Source: an uncultured SAR86 cluster bacterium
Lineage (GTDB): Bacteria > Pseudomonadota > Gammaproteobacteria > Magnimaribacterales > AG-339-G14
DNA length: 43,953 bases
NCBI GenBank assembly: GCA_902524805.1
Contig: CABZES010000011.1
Location: 1-43,953, forward strand
Direction: 5' to 3'
Below the pieces are notes generated by a model. The model ran no database searches. It had not been told where the DNA came from and worked only from the letters and a program-made list of their open reading frames with translations. A program made the translations under genes and the position numbers. Of this stretch, positions 26,232-36,765 are shown one piece after another (position 1 is the first letter of the stretch; each line of letters opens with the position of its first letter).

Positions 26232-26777
26232 ATGGCTCAGCCAAGAAAAGCTTACGAAAAAAAGAATAAGCACCAAATAAATCAATTCATTAAAGCAACT
26301 AAGGTAAGACTCATCTCAGAAGATGGTCAACAACTTGGAGTTGTGGAAATTAACGATGCTCTTGATCAAGCCAAATCTGCAAGTTTAGATTTAGTTCAAA
26401 TGAATGATGATCCTAAAACGCCAGTTTGTAAGTTAATGGATTATGGAAAACATTTATTTGACCAAAAAAAACAAAAAGCAGCTTCAAAGAAAAAAACTAA
26501 AAAGACACAACTAAAAGAAATTAAATTTCGTCCAGGTACTGATGAAAATGATTATCAAATTAAAATGAGGAACATAATTAAGTTTCTTAAAGAAGGCGAT
26601 AAAACAAAAATTACCATGAGATTTAGAGGAAGAGAGTTAGCTCATAAAGAAATAGGCCTAAACTTGCTAAAAAGAGTAGAATCCGATCTCAACGAAATTG
26701 CTGGAGTAGAACAAGAACCGGTTTCTGAAGGAAGACAATTAGTAATGTTATTAAGCCCGTTAAAAAAGAAGAATTAA
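26232..26777 (+). CDS. infC: translation initiation factor IF-3
   Basis: This 181-residue IF-3 has the N-terminal domain ([14 protein letters not shown] near 25-38, then L-D-L-V-Q and C-K-L-M-D-Y-G-K), the lysine-rich linker helix, and the C-terminal domain ([21 protein letters not shown]). IF-3 binds the 30S subunit, prevents subunit joining and checks the start codon. Many gammaproteobacteria start infC with the rare AUU, read under IF-3 feedback. Here the frame starts at ATG 26232, with an in-frame TAA just upstream, so no AUU start is possible there. A short leader frame precedes it. The N-terminus before the conserved domain is basic and about 20 residues long. Confidence 0.96.
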   Translation: MAQPRKAYEKKNKHQINQFIKATKVRLISEDGQQLGVVEINDALDQAKSASLDLVQMNDDPKTPVCKLMDYGKHLFDQKKQKAASKKKTKKTQLKEIKFRPGTDENDYQIKMRNIIKFLKEGDKTKITMRFRGRELAHKEIGLNLLKRVESDLNEIAGVEQEPVSEGRQLVMLLSPLKKKN

Positions 26778-26778
26778 A

Positions 26779-26976
26779 ATGCCTAAAATTAAAGTACATA
26801 GTGGCGCTGCCAAAAGATTCAAAAAAACTGGATCTGGATTAAAGAGGAAGCACGCAAACAAAAGCCACATATTGACTAAAATGTCGACGAAGTCGAAACG
26901 TCAACTCAGGGGTACTGCTGCGCTAGCTGCTGGAGATGAAAAGCTAGTCAAAAGAATGTTCAAGGAGAAGTCTTAA
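26779..26976 (+). CDS. rpmI: 50S ribosomal protein L35
   Basis: This 65-residue, very basic protein has the L35 signature [17 protein letters not shown], followed by [11 protein letters not shown] and K-S-K-R-Q-L-R-G. Length is normal. It is part of the large ribosomal subunit. It begins 1 base after infC and ends 1 base before rplT, as in the standard infC-rpmI-rplT order. Confidence 0.96.
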   Translation: MPKIKVHSGAAKRFKKTGSGLKRKHANKSHILTKMSTKSKRQLRGTAALAAGDEKLVKRMFKEKS

Positions 26977-26977
26977 G

Positions 26978-27334
26978 ATGTCTAGAGTAAAGAGAGGCGT
27001 TACAGCCAAAGCTCGTCATAAAAAAACTTTAAAACTGGCTAAGGGGTATAGAGGGGCAAGAAGCAGAACTTTTAAAGTTGCTAAACAAGCCGTCACTAGA
27101 GCTGGACAATATGCTTATAGAGACAGAAGAGTGAAAAAAAGAACTTTTCGCTCTTTATGGATTGTCAGAATCAATGCTGCGGTCAGAGCAAATGGTCTTT
27201 CATATAGTGTTTTTATGAATGCGTTGAAGAAAGCAAATATTGAGTTAGACCGAAAAGCTTTAGCAGATATGGCAGCGGAAGATGAAAAAGGATTTGCAGA
27301 TTTGGTCGCATTAGTTAAAGAAAATGCAGCATAA
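26978..27334 (+). CDS. rplT: 50S ribosomal protein L20
   Basis: This 118-residue basic protein matches L20 along its whole length: [24 protein letters not shown], then [11 protein letters not shown] and [12 protein letters not shown]20 is an early assembly protein of the 50S subunit and in E. coli represses rpmI-rplT translation. No long structured leader is visible here because rpmI directly follows infC. The gap to pheS is only 8 bases, leaving no space for a pheM-type attenuator. Confidence 0.97.
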   Translation: MSRVKRGVTAKARHKKTLKLAKGYRGARSRTFKVAKQAVTRAGQYAYRDRRVKKRTFRSLWIVRINAAVRANGLSYSVFMNALKKANIELDRKALADMAAEDEKGFADLVALVKENAA

Positions 27335-27342
27335 TATATGCT

Positions 27343-28317
27343 ATGGACTTGCCACAGCTTAAGAAGCAACTATCTAAAGATTTAAATAAAGCATCAAATT
27401 CAAAAGATCTTCAAGACCTAAAAATTAAATATTTAGGCAAGAAAGGCAAAATTTCTTTACTGTCCAAAGATTTAGGAAAACTGTCTCAATCGGAACGACC
27501 TAAAGTTGGAAAGGCAATTAACCTTCTAAGGGTATTTTTTGAAGAGCAAAGTAAAGCCCTATCAAAGGAAATAGAACAACAAGAAATCAATGCAATCCTA
27601 GAAAAGGAATCAATTGATATATCTTTGCCTGTCGAATCTGGGAACCTTGGAAATTTGCATCCGATAACAAAAACCATTGATAAAATTTGCCAATATTTTC
27701 TCTCTCGGGGCTATTCCATTGAAGACGGACCAGAAATAGAATCGGAATATTTTAATTTCGATGCCTTAAATATCCCCAAAGATCACCCCGCGAGAGATAT
27801 GCACGATACTTTTTATGTTGGTGCAGAGACTTTATTAAGAACACATACTTCTCCTGTTCAAATAAGGTCAATTCTTAAAAGTAAGGCGCCATTGAAGATT
27901 ATCTGTCCAGGAAAAGTCTATAGAAGCGATGCAGATCAAACTCATACCCCAATGTTCCATCAGATCGAAGGCTTATTGATAGATGAAAAAGTAAATTTTG
28001 GCAATTTAAAGCAGGAGCTGACTGACTTTTTAAATTATTTTTTTGGTAAAAAACTTAAGGTTAGATTTAGACCATCTTATTTTCCTTTCACCGAACCTTC
28101 TGCAGAGGTAGACATCATGGATAAAAAGGGATGGTTGGAAATTATGGGATGCGGCATGGTGCACCCAAACGTTTTAATAGAGGCAGGCGTGGATCCAAAA
28201 AAATATTCTGGCTTTGCTTTTGGTTTGGGAATTGAGAGAATGACCAAACTTGATTACCAGATGGATGACATGCGTTTGTTGTTTGAAAATGATTTAAGAC
28301 TAATCTCCCAATCATAA
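27343..28317 (+). CDS. pheS: phenylalanine--tRNA ligase alpha subunit
   Basis: This 324-residue protein is close to the usual 327 for bacterial PheS. The N-terminal coiled-coil arm (about 1-90) is followed by the class II catalytic core: H-P-I-T-K-T, Y-F-N-F-D-A-L-N-I-P-K-D-H-P-A-R, L-L-R-T-H-T-S-P-V-Q motif 2 region, C-P-G-K-V-Y-R-S-D-A-D-Q-T-H, F-R-P-S-Y-F-P-F-T-E-P-S-A-E-V and F-G-L-G-I-E-R-M motif 3. It pairs with PheT to charge tRNA-Phe. Start ATG 27343 lies 8 bases after rplT. Confidence 0.97.
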   Translation: MDLPQLKKQLSKDLNKASNSKDLQDLKIKYLGKKGKISLLSKDLGKLSQSERPKVGKAINLLRVFFEEQSKALSKEIEQQEINAILEKESIDISLPVESGNLGNLHPITKTIDKICQYFLSRGYSIEDGPEIESEYFNFDALNIPKDHPARDMHDTFYVGAETLLRTHTSPVQIRSILKSKAPLKIICPGKVYRSDADQTHTPMFHQIEGLLIDEKVNFGNLKQELTDFLNYFFGKKLKVRFRPSYFPFTEPSAEVDIMDKKGWLEIMGCGMVHPNVLIEAGVDPKKYSGFAFGLGIERMTKLDYQMDDMRLLFENDLRLISQS

Positions 28318-28318
28318 A

Positions 28319-30358
28319 ATGAAGATTTTAAAATCCCATTTGGAAGAAAAATTAGGTAAGAAGAAAAATATTGATGTGTTAGGCGATCAATTAACAATGC
28401 TTGGTCTAGAAGTTGATTCCATCGCTAAACTTCAAAATGATTACTGCATAGACATTGATCTTACTCCAAACCGCGGCGATTGTTTTAGTGCGTTTGGAGT
28501 AGCTAGAGAAATTGCCGCATCAGATCAAATTGTTTTAAAAAAAGAAAAATTTTCATTAAAAACGCAAGGCAATTCTAAAACTAGGGTTTTAGTGCAGGCT
28601 AAAGAAGCTTGTCCAAAATATAGTTACTTAGAAATATCTAATTTGTCTTTAACAAATTCCAAAGGAAAAGCTAAAGAGTTACCTAAGCAAATCAATTCAC
28701 GCCTTGAGTCAGCAGGAATTAATTTAATAAATCCAGTAGTAGATATTCTTAATTATGTAATGCTTGATATTGGTCAGCCAATGCATGCCTTTGATAAGAA
28801 TAGAATTTCAGGAGATATAAAAGTTAGATTTGCTAAAAATAGTGAAAAGATAAAACTATTAGATGATCAAAAAATTTCTTTATCGAAAGATTGTCTTTTA
28901 ATTGCTGATGCAAAAGGACCTATTGCTTTTGCTGGAATAATGGGAAGCAAAGACTCATCAGTTGAATTAGATACTTCGGAAGTGGTATTGGAATCTGCCT
29001 TTTTTGCTCCAAAATTTATTAGAGGTAAAGCTAGAATATTTGGTATTCAAACTGATGCTTCTCAAAGATTTGAGAGAGGTGTAGATTTTAATTTACAACT
29101 CAAAGCTTTGGAGATGGCCAGCTCCTTGATAATTAAATATTTGGGCGGAAGTTGTACTAAAGTAAAAGAAATAATTTCTAATAAGTACCTTCCAAAACAA
29201 AAGAAAATAAATCTTTCAATTAATTTCTTGAATGAAAAGTTAGGTACTCAGTTATCAATCAACAAAGTAAAGCAAGTTTTAAAACATTTAGACATTCAAA
29301 TTCTTGCTGTAAAACCTGATTCAATTAAACTTTTAACCCCAAGTCATAGGTTTGATTTAGAAATACAAGAAGATCTTGTTGAAGAAATAGCTAGATTAGT
29401 TGGGTATGACAACCTGCCAACTAGAGAATTAAAAAGTTCTCAGCAAAAATTTTCAAAAACTGATTACTCAAAAGTATTGGAACTTAAAAAGTTTCTTACA
29501 AATAAGAATTTCCAAGAAGTAATTAATTATTCTTTTGTTGACGATGATTTGCAGAATAAATTAGAGCTTTCCAAAAATATTATTAAGATTCAAAACCCAA
29601 TTACTGAAAATTTAAACTCTATGAGAACTAGCTTATTTTCTGGGTTAATTACTAATCTTATTTCAAATGCAAAAAGAGGAAATGATTATTTAAAAATATT
29701 TGAAGAAGGTAAAGTTTTTTCTAGAAGCAACACTATCAAAGAGTCTAGTTATCTGGCTGGATTAATATTCGACCAAGAAAAAAAAAGCTGGAATCGATCT
29801 AATTCGTTTGATTTTTATTCTCTTAAAGAGCTTGTTTTAAACATCGCTAAATTTTCAAATGTTGAAGATGTATCACTTGAAAAGTCCGATTCAAATTTAC
29901 TACATCCTAAAATTTCGGCGGATATCTTCAAAGCTAATAAGAAAATAGGATGTTTTGGAAAGGTTCATCCACTTATATTAAAAAAAATAAATTTTAAAAA
30001 AGCTTTCTTTTATTTTGAATTTGAGACAAATGAATTATTCAATTCAAAAAAATTAAAACTTGTTGAGCCTTCTAAGTTTCCCTCTACTCAAAGAGATTTA
30101 GCCTTTATTGTGTCTGAGCACACAGATTACATAAAGCTGTTTGAAGAAATTTCAAAGTGTGCAGGAAAAGACTTGATAGACATCAAATTATTTGATTTAT
30201 TTAAAGGAGGAGAGTTGCAGAAAAATCAAAAAAGCCTTGCTTTCAGACTTACCTGGCAATCTAACAAAGGAACTTTGGAAGATAATTATATTGATTCAGC
30301 AGTCGAAAAAATAATTAAAAGCTCGAAAACTAAATTTGGAGCTAAATTGAGAAGTTAA
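28319..30358 (+). CDS. pheT: phenylalanine--tRNA ligase beta subunit, short form
   Basis: This 679-residue PheT is about 115 residues shorter than the E. coli protein (795). The loss is near the N-terminus. After T-M-L-G-L-E-V-D-S-I at about 27-36 the sequence runs within 15 residues to I-D-L-T-P-N-R-G-D-C-F-S, which normally follows the EMAPII-like tRNA-binding domain. The B3/B4 editing region (about 130-310), B5 (about 300-375, with H-R-F-D-L-E-I-Q-E-D-L-V-E-E-I-A-R) and the C-terminal anticodon-binding domain (F-P-S-T-Q-R-D-L-A-F) are all present. It should still form the alpha2-beta2 enzyme. The missing domain is seen directly; its effect is inferred. Confidence 0.95.
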   Translation: MKILKSHLEEKLGKKKNIDVLGDQLTMLGLEVDSIAKLQNDYCIDIDLTPNRGDCFSAFGVAREIAASDQIVLKKEKFSLKTQGNSKTRVLVQAKEACPKYSYLEISNLSLTNSKGKAKELPKQINSRLESAGINLINPVVDILNYVMLDIGQPMHAFDKNRISGDIKVRFAKNSEKIKLLDDQKISLSKDCLLIADAKGPIAFAGIMGSKDSSVELDTSEVVLESAFFAPKFIRGKARIFGIQTDASQRFERGVDFNLQLKALEMASSLIIKYLGGSCTKVKEIISNKYLPKQKKINLSINFLNEKLGTQLSINKVKQVLKHLDIQILAVKPDSIKLLTPSHRFDLEIQEDLVEEIARLVGYDNLPTRELKSSQQKFSKTDYSKVLELKKFLTNKNFQEVINYSFVDDDLQNKLELSKNIIKIQNPITENLNSMRTSLFSGLITNLISNAKRGNDYLKIFEEGKVFSRSNTIKESSYLAGLIFDQEKKSWNRSNSFDFYSLKELVLNIAKFSNVEDVSLEKSDSNLLHPKISADIFKANKKIGCFGKVHPLILKKINFKKAFFYFEFETNELFNSKKLKLVEPSKFPSTQRDLAFIVSEHTDYIKLFEEISKCAGKDLIDIKLFDLFKGGELQKNQKSLAFRLTWQSNKGTLEDNYIDSAVEKIIKSSKTKFGAKLRS

Positions 30359-30359
30359 A

Positions 30360-30635
30360 ATGTCTTTAACCAAAGCAAAATTAGTTGATTATTTGCATAA
30401 AAAAATGGGCTTGCCTAAAAAAGACTGTTTACAGGTAGTTGAAACTTTTTTTGAAGAAATCACTTTAGCTTTAGAGAAAGGTGAAGAAGTAAAGTTGCCT
30501 GGATTAGGAAATTTTTCAGTTAGTCATAAAAAAAGTCGACCAGGAAGAAATCCTCGGACTGGAGAAGCGCACACTATATCTGAAAGAAATGTAGTCAGCT
30601 TCAAAGCAGGAAGAAAGCTAAGAAAAAGTCTGTAG
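30360..30635 (+). CDS. ihfA: integration host factor subunit alpha
   Basis: This 91-residue protein of the HU/IHF family has the beta-arm tip R-P-G-R-N-P-R-T-G-E that inserts its proline into the minor groove, preceded by L-P-G-L-G-N-F. Position directly after pheT identifies it as the alpha subunit, since pheT-ihfA is a conserved gammaproteobacterial pair. IHF bends DNA at specific sites in replication, recombination and transcription. It is about 8 residues shorter than E. coli IhfA, mainly at the C-terminus. It starts 1 base after pheT. Confidence 0.93.
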   Translation: MSLTKAKLVDYLHKKMGLPKKDCLQVVETFFEEITLALEKGEEVKLPGLGNFSVSHKKSRPGRNPRTGEAHTISERNVVSFKAGRKLRKSL

Positions 30636-30638
30636 TTT

Positions 30639-30956
30639 ATGGATTTTGATTTAGGCGAAATACCAAATAAAAAATATTTTTCTATTCAAGAGGTCTCAAA
30701 TATTTTGGATATTGAAACTCATACTATTAGATATTGGGAACAAGAATTTGCAAAATCTTTTTCAATAAAACGAATTGGCAATAGACGAATGTTTCAACAA
30801 AAAGATATTATTAATTTGGTAAAAGTTAAAAATTTACTAAAGCAGGAAAAGATGACAATCAAGGGCGCACAAGAAAGATTAAAAAAAGATAAAAAAATAG
30901 ATTCGGTAGACTTTAAAATTATTAAAGAACTAAAAGAAATTTTAAAAATACTTTAA
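30639..30956 (+). CDS. MerR family transcriptional regulator
   Basis: This 105-residue protein has the MerR winged-helix domain: Y-F-S-I-Q-E-V-S-N-I-L-D-I near 14-26, H-T-I-R-Y-W-E-Q-E-F and then R-I-G-N-R-R-M-F-Q-Q-K-D-I. A short basic helix follows (M-T-I-K-G-A-Q-E-R-L). There is no effector domain or metal-binding cysteines. A MerR-type gene directly after ihfA is a conserved arrangement in gammaproteobacteria, usually followed by tRNA-Pro. Here two genes separate it from the tRNA. Its target is unknown. Confidence 0.9.
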   Translation: MDFDLGEIPNKKYFSIQEVSNILDIETHTIRYWEQEFAKSFSIKRIGNRRMFQQKDIINLVKVKNLLKQEKMTIKGAQERLKKDKKIDSVDFKIIKELKEILKIL

Positions 30957-30973
30957 CTTCAAAGGAGAAAGAA

Positions 30974-31498
30974 ATGAGAAGAATAATAACGGGACATAAT
31001 GCTGAGGGTAAATCCGTCATTACTATTGATGGTCCGCCAGCAAGATCTTTAAGTGAAAATGAGGGAGGTTTGTATGAGTTATGGAATACCGATGGCGATC
31101 AAATAAACACTTTGGACGATATCGATCGAGCAGATAGTGAGGTTTTGCTTTCACCACCAGATGGAGGTACAAAATTTAGATACTTTCAAATAAATCCAAC
31201 TCCCGAAGGTGTGCCGGCGGATTTGATAAAGGCGGCAACTGCAGAAGCGTTTGAAAAAATGGGTGCAGCCCATCACCAAGTTGATACCACTAGGCATCCT
31301 GCAATGCATAAAACTAATACAATTGACTATATTATTTTATTAAAAGGGGATGTGACTTTGCTTCTGGACGAAGAGGAAGTAGACCTAAAACCATTTGATG
31401 TCGTCGTCCAAAGAGGCACCAATCATGCTTGGGTTAATAATGGGACTGATACGGCGTTATTTATCGCAGTTTTAATTGATAGTGATTTAAAAGAATAA
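30974..31498 (+). CDS. cupin domain protein
   Basis: This 174-residue protein has a C-terminal cupin fold. The first motif is degenerate (H-P-A-M-H-K-T-N-T-I-D-Y-I-I-L-L-K-G, about 114-131) and the second is P-F-D-V-V-V-Q-R-G-T-N-H-A-W-x-N. The histidines in both could bind a metal. The N-terminal 90 residues include an acidic D-G-D-Q-I-N segment. The ATG has a strong AAAGGAG just upstream, unlike most neighbours, so a new translation unit may begin here. It is followed 4 bases later by a carboxyltransferase gene, suggesting a shared pathway. I cannot name the substrate. Confidence 0.75.
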   Translation: MRRIITGHNAEGKSVITIDGPPARSLSENEGGLYELWNTDGDQINTLDDIDRADSEVLLSPPDGGTKFRYFQINPTPEGVPADLIKAATAEAFEKMGAAHHQVDTTRHPAMHKTNTIDYIILLKGDVTLLLDEEEVDLKPFDVVVQRGTNHAWVNNGTDTALFIAVLIDSDLKE

Positions 31499-31502
31499 AA
31501 CA

Positions 31503-33096
<1,594 letters not shown>

Positions 33097-33132
33097 TTGA
33101 ATGATAATTAACATTACTTGTAAAATTTAAAA

Positions 33133-36100
33133 ATGATTAGGTTAGGGGTAATAACTCTCTCAATCATTCTTTTTGGATGTGGAGGGGGAGGAAGCAGTTC
33201 AGGCACAACAAACAACCCAGGCCCTGTGACAATCTCTGGATCTGTTCAAGACGGATATATTTCAGGTGCTTCAGTTTTTATAGACACAAATGCAAATTAT
33301 ATTCTTGACGCAGGAGAAAAATCAGCAACCACCAATGATAGAGGTGAATTTTCTTTATATTATGAAAATGGTTTGCCATCGGGGTTCTTGGTCTCTGTCG
33401 GAGGAACTGATTTAGATACAGGAATTGCTGATACCGAGTTGGTTTTCGTAAAAAAGGTTGCTGATATTTCAAATACAAACTTGATAACCCCTTTATCTTC
33501 AATTGCAACTTATCTTAGTGCTAGCAGCGATCTAAATAAAATACTTGGATTTTCAAGTTCATATGAATTTGTTCATCCAGCAACCAATAAAAACAGCAAA
33601 TACTATCAAGCCGCTAATAAATTATCCGTTTTAGCCAAAATATTAAGAAGTATTACTAATGCTCGAAAAGGATTTAACAACTATGAACTTGATACACATA
33701 TTTTTTTTGAAACTATTGCAAGCAGATTAGCTCAGAATGATTTAGGTCAAGCAATAAAAATTGATGAAACTGTCTTTTTGGAACAACTTTTAACAGATCT
33801 AGAGATAAAGCAAAGCGTTCAAATAAATAATAAAAGCGATATAAGTATTGCAGTGTCAAATGCTCTTTCCTTGATTCAGTATAAATCTGATGATCTAACT
33901 AATAGATTATTAAAATGGGCAAATGAAACACTACCTGATGAAATTGTTTCTGGTACGCAAAGTAACGCATCCTACTTCGATAAATTTAAAAATGATATTT
34001 TCAATCTTGTGATTACATCAAGCACTTTTAATGGATTATCCTATGACGCTAGCCAATTGGTTCCCAGCCTAGAAATTGGCGCAGATACATTTACTATTAA
34101 TGAGGATACTGCTTCGACAATTGATGTTTTAGCCAATGATGATTTTATGTCGTCTTATCCTTTTACTTTTAGTCCTGATTTGGCGCCAGTGAATGGCTCA
34201 TCTTCTTTAGTTGATAACAAAATCGTTTATACGCCAAACGCAAATTTTAATGGAACCGAGACATTTTCTTATTCTCTGACTCAAAACGGTCAAACAAAAG
34301 TTGGTTCAGTAAATATAATAATTACTCCTGTTAACGACGCACCTGAAATAGGAATTGCTTTGCCAATCACAGTCAATGAAAATCAAACCGCGATTAAAAC
34401 CATACTTTTTTCAGATGTTGATTCAGCTGCAGAACTTATAACAACTTCTCTAAGCGGAACCGATGCCAGTTACTTCAATTACACCTCAGCAGGAGTTTTG
34501 TCTTTCAAAGAAGCTCAAGATTATGAATCCAAAAATTCCTTTTCCATAACCATAACAGCCACCGATGGCACATCGGAAAGATCTTATAACGCAATCGTTC
34601 AACTTATTAACTTAAATGATAATAGCCCTGTGATTCCGACTAATTCCTTTGCAATAAATGAAAATACGACTACCGTTACTTCTTCTTTGGCAACTGATGC
34701 TGATGGCGGTGCTCTTAATTACTCTCTGTCTGGAACCGATGCTGCAGCTTTTTCGATTTCTTCTCTTGGGGCTTTAACTTTTAATACTGCGCCAAATTAT
34801 GAAGTAAAAAATAGTTATTCTTTTGATGTTACTGCATCTGATGGCACAAATCCTTCGGTAACTGACTCTATTATAGTAAATGTTTTAGATGTAAACGACG
34901 CTCCGGTAATGGCAAATCTAACCGCTTCTATTAATTTACTACCAACGGTATCTTCTTCTGCTACAAAGACTGTCGCAATGAATGCTTCCGATGACGAAGG
35001 AGACGCAATAACTTATTCGATAGTTGAAAATGGATCTTATGGCACTGCCGCAATAAGCGGAACTTATATTACTTATACGGTAAGCGCATCAACTAACAAT
35101 TCTTCAGTTGCAACAGATACAATAAAAATAAGACTGAGTGATGGATTAGATATCTCAGATATTCCATTTACTATAAATTTAAAAACGGATCCGTTTTATC
35201 AACACTCTTGGCATTTGAAAAATACAGGGCAAACAAATTTTGCCTCAAATACAGGGACAGCTGGAGCCGATATGAACGTCGATGCAGTTATAAATTCTGG
35301 AAAAACCGGTAGTGGTGTCACTATTGCAATTCAAGATTCAGGCTTGGAAATTGCACACGAAGACATAGCTGACAATCACCTCGCTGGTAAATCATGTGAT
35401 TTTTTAAACAACGATGACGATCCAACACCAGCATCAAGCGGCGGAGATCATGGGACTTCTGTTGCAGGAATTGCTGCAGCTTCAGGTTGGAATGATAAAG
35501 GGGGCAGAGGAATAGCTCCCAAGGCAAATTTAGTAGGTCACAATATATTAGCTTATCAAACTTTAAGTACTTATCTTGATGCTTACGGAGCAACCCCAGG
35601 TGGTTGCGATACAGATGTTGTAGATATTATGAATCAAAGCTATGGAGCCGGAGATTCTGATAGTTTTAATACTGCAGGTTTGTTCAGTCTTTTTTTAGAT
35701 GCTTATATAAATGGAGTGACGAATGGGAGAAGTAATAAAGGCTTTTTGTATGTACGATCTACAGGAAATAGCTTTTTTTCTCGTACCCTTGGACATTGTT
35801 CTCCTACAGGAGTTTCGTTGTCAAACACGCCTTATGAATATAGTTGTTACGATTCAAGTTATGACGATGATCTTACAGAGCCCTATTTAATCGGCGTCAC
35901 AGCATTAAATGCATTCGATCTAAAGTCTTCTTATTCCACTCCAGGAACAAGCGCATGGATATCTGGATATGGGGGTGAATTTGGATCGACTTATCCCGCA
36001 ATGATGACAACTGATTTGATGGGTTGTGATAAAGGCTATAACCAATCTTCTTCAGTAATTAATGGGGATTCAAATTGCGATTACATGCAAAATTTCAATG

Positions 36101-36765
36101 GAACTTCATCTGCGGCACCGTCGGTTTCAGGAGCTATTGCTTTAATTTTAGAAGCAAATACAAATCTAACTTGGCGAGATATCAAACATATTTTAGCTTC
36201 TTCAGCTACTCAAATTGATAATTTGAGATCTAAGACTTACGAATCTGTCGATTTATATAAGTGGACTACCAATGCAGCTGGGTTCAAGCATCATCCCTGG
36301 TATGGGTTTGGCAAAATTAATGTTCAATCTGCTATTACTCTTGCTGAGGCATATGTGCTTGGAAGTCTAGGAACATTTGTAAACACGTCTGGAACACAAA
36401 CAAGCATTGGTGGAACTATTACTAGCAATCAAAGAACAATATTTACGGCAAAAAAAATAACTTTATCTGCACCAGCAGGATCATCAAATTTCGTCGAGTT
36501 CATTAAGCTGAGCCTTGGGTTTGATCATGCAGATCCAGAAGAAATAAGTGTTGAACTTAAATCTCCTGATGGAACTACTGTAACTGTATTACAACCTTTC
36601 ACCTTGAAAACTTCCAATCCATCAAATAATGATTTCGATATGGGCATAAGTTCGTTTTACGGTGAAAGTATTTCAGGGGATTGGACTTTAATCATCACTG
36701 ACTACACTGACGATGGTGTAGGAGGTACACTTGATAATTGGAGTATAAAAGTTTATGGCCATTAA
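33133..36765 (+). CDS. kexin-like subtilase lipoprotein with cadherin-like repeats and P domain
   Basis: This 1210-residue surface protein has a lipoprotein signal with lipobox L-F-G-C (C16), then a Gly/Ser-rich linker. A small repeat-like domain carries D-T-N-A-N-Y-I-L-D-A-G-E, a calcium-type loop near 54-65. Three or more cadherin/Ig-like repeats (about 310-690) have V-N-D-A-P and N-E-N-T motifs. The S8 peptidase domain (about 700-1080) has catalytic D735 (I-Q-D-S-G), H773 (D-H-G-T-S-V-A-G) and S992 (N-G-T-S-S-A-A-P). The C-terminal P/homo-B domain (about 1095-1210) ends D-N-W-S-I-K-V-Y-G. No recognisable propeptide is present in the chain. It overlaps the next gene by 11 bases. It is probably an outer-membrane-anchored protease; substrates unknown. 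Confidence 0.88.
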   Translation: MIRLGVITLSIILFGCGGGGSSSGTTNNPGPVTISGSVQDGYISGASVFIDTNANYILDAGEKSATTNDRGEFSLYYENGLPSGFLVSVGGTDLDTGIADTELVFVKKVADISNTNLITPLSSIATYLSASSDLNKILGFSSSYEFVHPATNKNSKYYQAANKLSVLAKILRSITNARKGFNNYELDTHIFFETIASRLAQNDLGQAIKIDETVFLEQLLTDLEIKQSVQINNKSDISIAVSNALSLIQYKSDDLTNRLLKWANETLPDEIVSGTQSNASYFDKFKNDIFNLVITSSTFNGLSYDASQLVPSLEIGADTFTINEDTASTIDVLANDDFMSSYPFTFSPDLAPVNGSSSLVDNKIVYTPNANFNGTETFSYSLTQNGQTKVGSVNIIITPVNDAPEIGIALPITVNENQTAIKTILFSDVDSAAELITTSLSGTDASYFNYTSAGVLSFKEAQDYESKNSFSITITATDGTSERSYNAIVQLINLNDNSPVIPTNSFAINENTTTVTSSLATDADGGALNYSLSGTDAAAFSISSLGALTFNTAPNYEVKNSYSFDVTASDGTNPSVTDSIIVNVLDVNDAPVMANLTASINLLPTVSSSATKTVAMNASDDEGDAITYSIVENGSYGTAAISGTYITYTVSASTNNSSVATDTIKIRLSDGLDISDIPFTINLKTDPFYQHSWHLKNTGQTNFASNTGTAGADMNVDAVINSGKTGSGVTIAIQDSGLEIAHEDIADNHLAGKSCDFLNNDDDPTPASSGGDHGTSVAGIAAASGWNDKGGRGIAPKANLVGHNILAYQTLSTYLDAYGATPGGCDTDVVDIMNQSYGAGDSDSFNTAGLFSLFLDAYINGVTNGRSNKGFLYVRSTGNSFFSRTLGHCSPTGVSLSNTPYEYSCYDSSYDDDLTEPYLIGVTALNAFDLKSSYSTPGTSAWISGYGGEFGSTYPAMMTTDLMGCDKGYNQSSSVINGDSNCDYMQNFNGTSSAAPSVSGAIALILEANTNLTWRDIKHILASSATQIDNLRSKTYESVDLYKWTTNAAGFKHHPWYGFGKINVQSAITLAEAYVLGSLGTFVNTSGTQTSIGGTITSNQRTIFTAKKITLSAPAGSSNFVEFIKLSLGFDHADPEEISVELKSPDGTTVTVLQPFTLKTSNPSNNDFDMGISSFYGESISGDWTLIITDYTDDGVGGTLDNWSIKVYGH

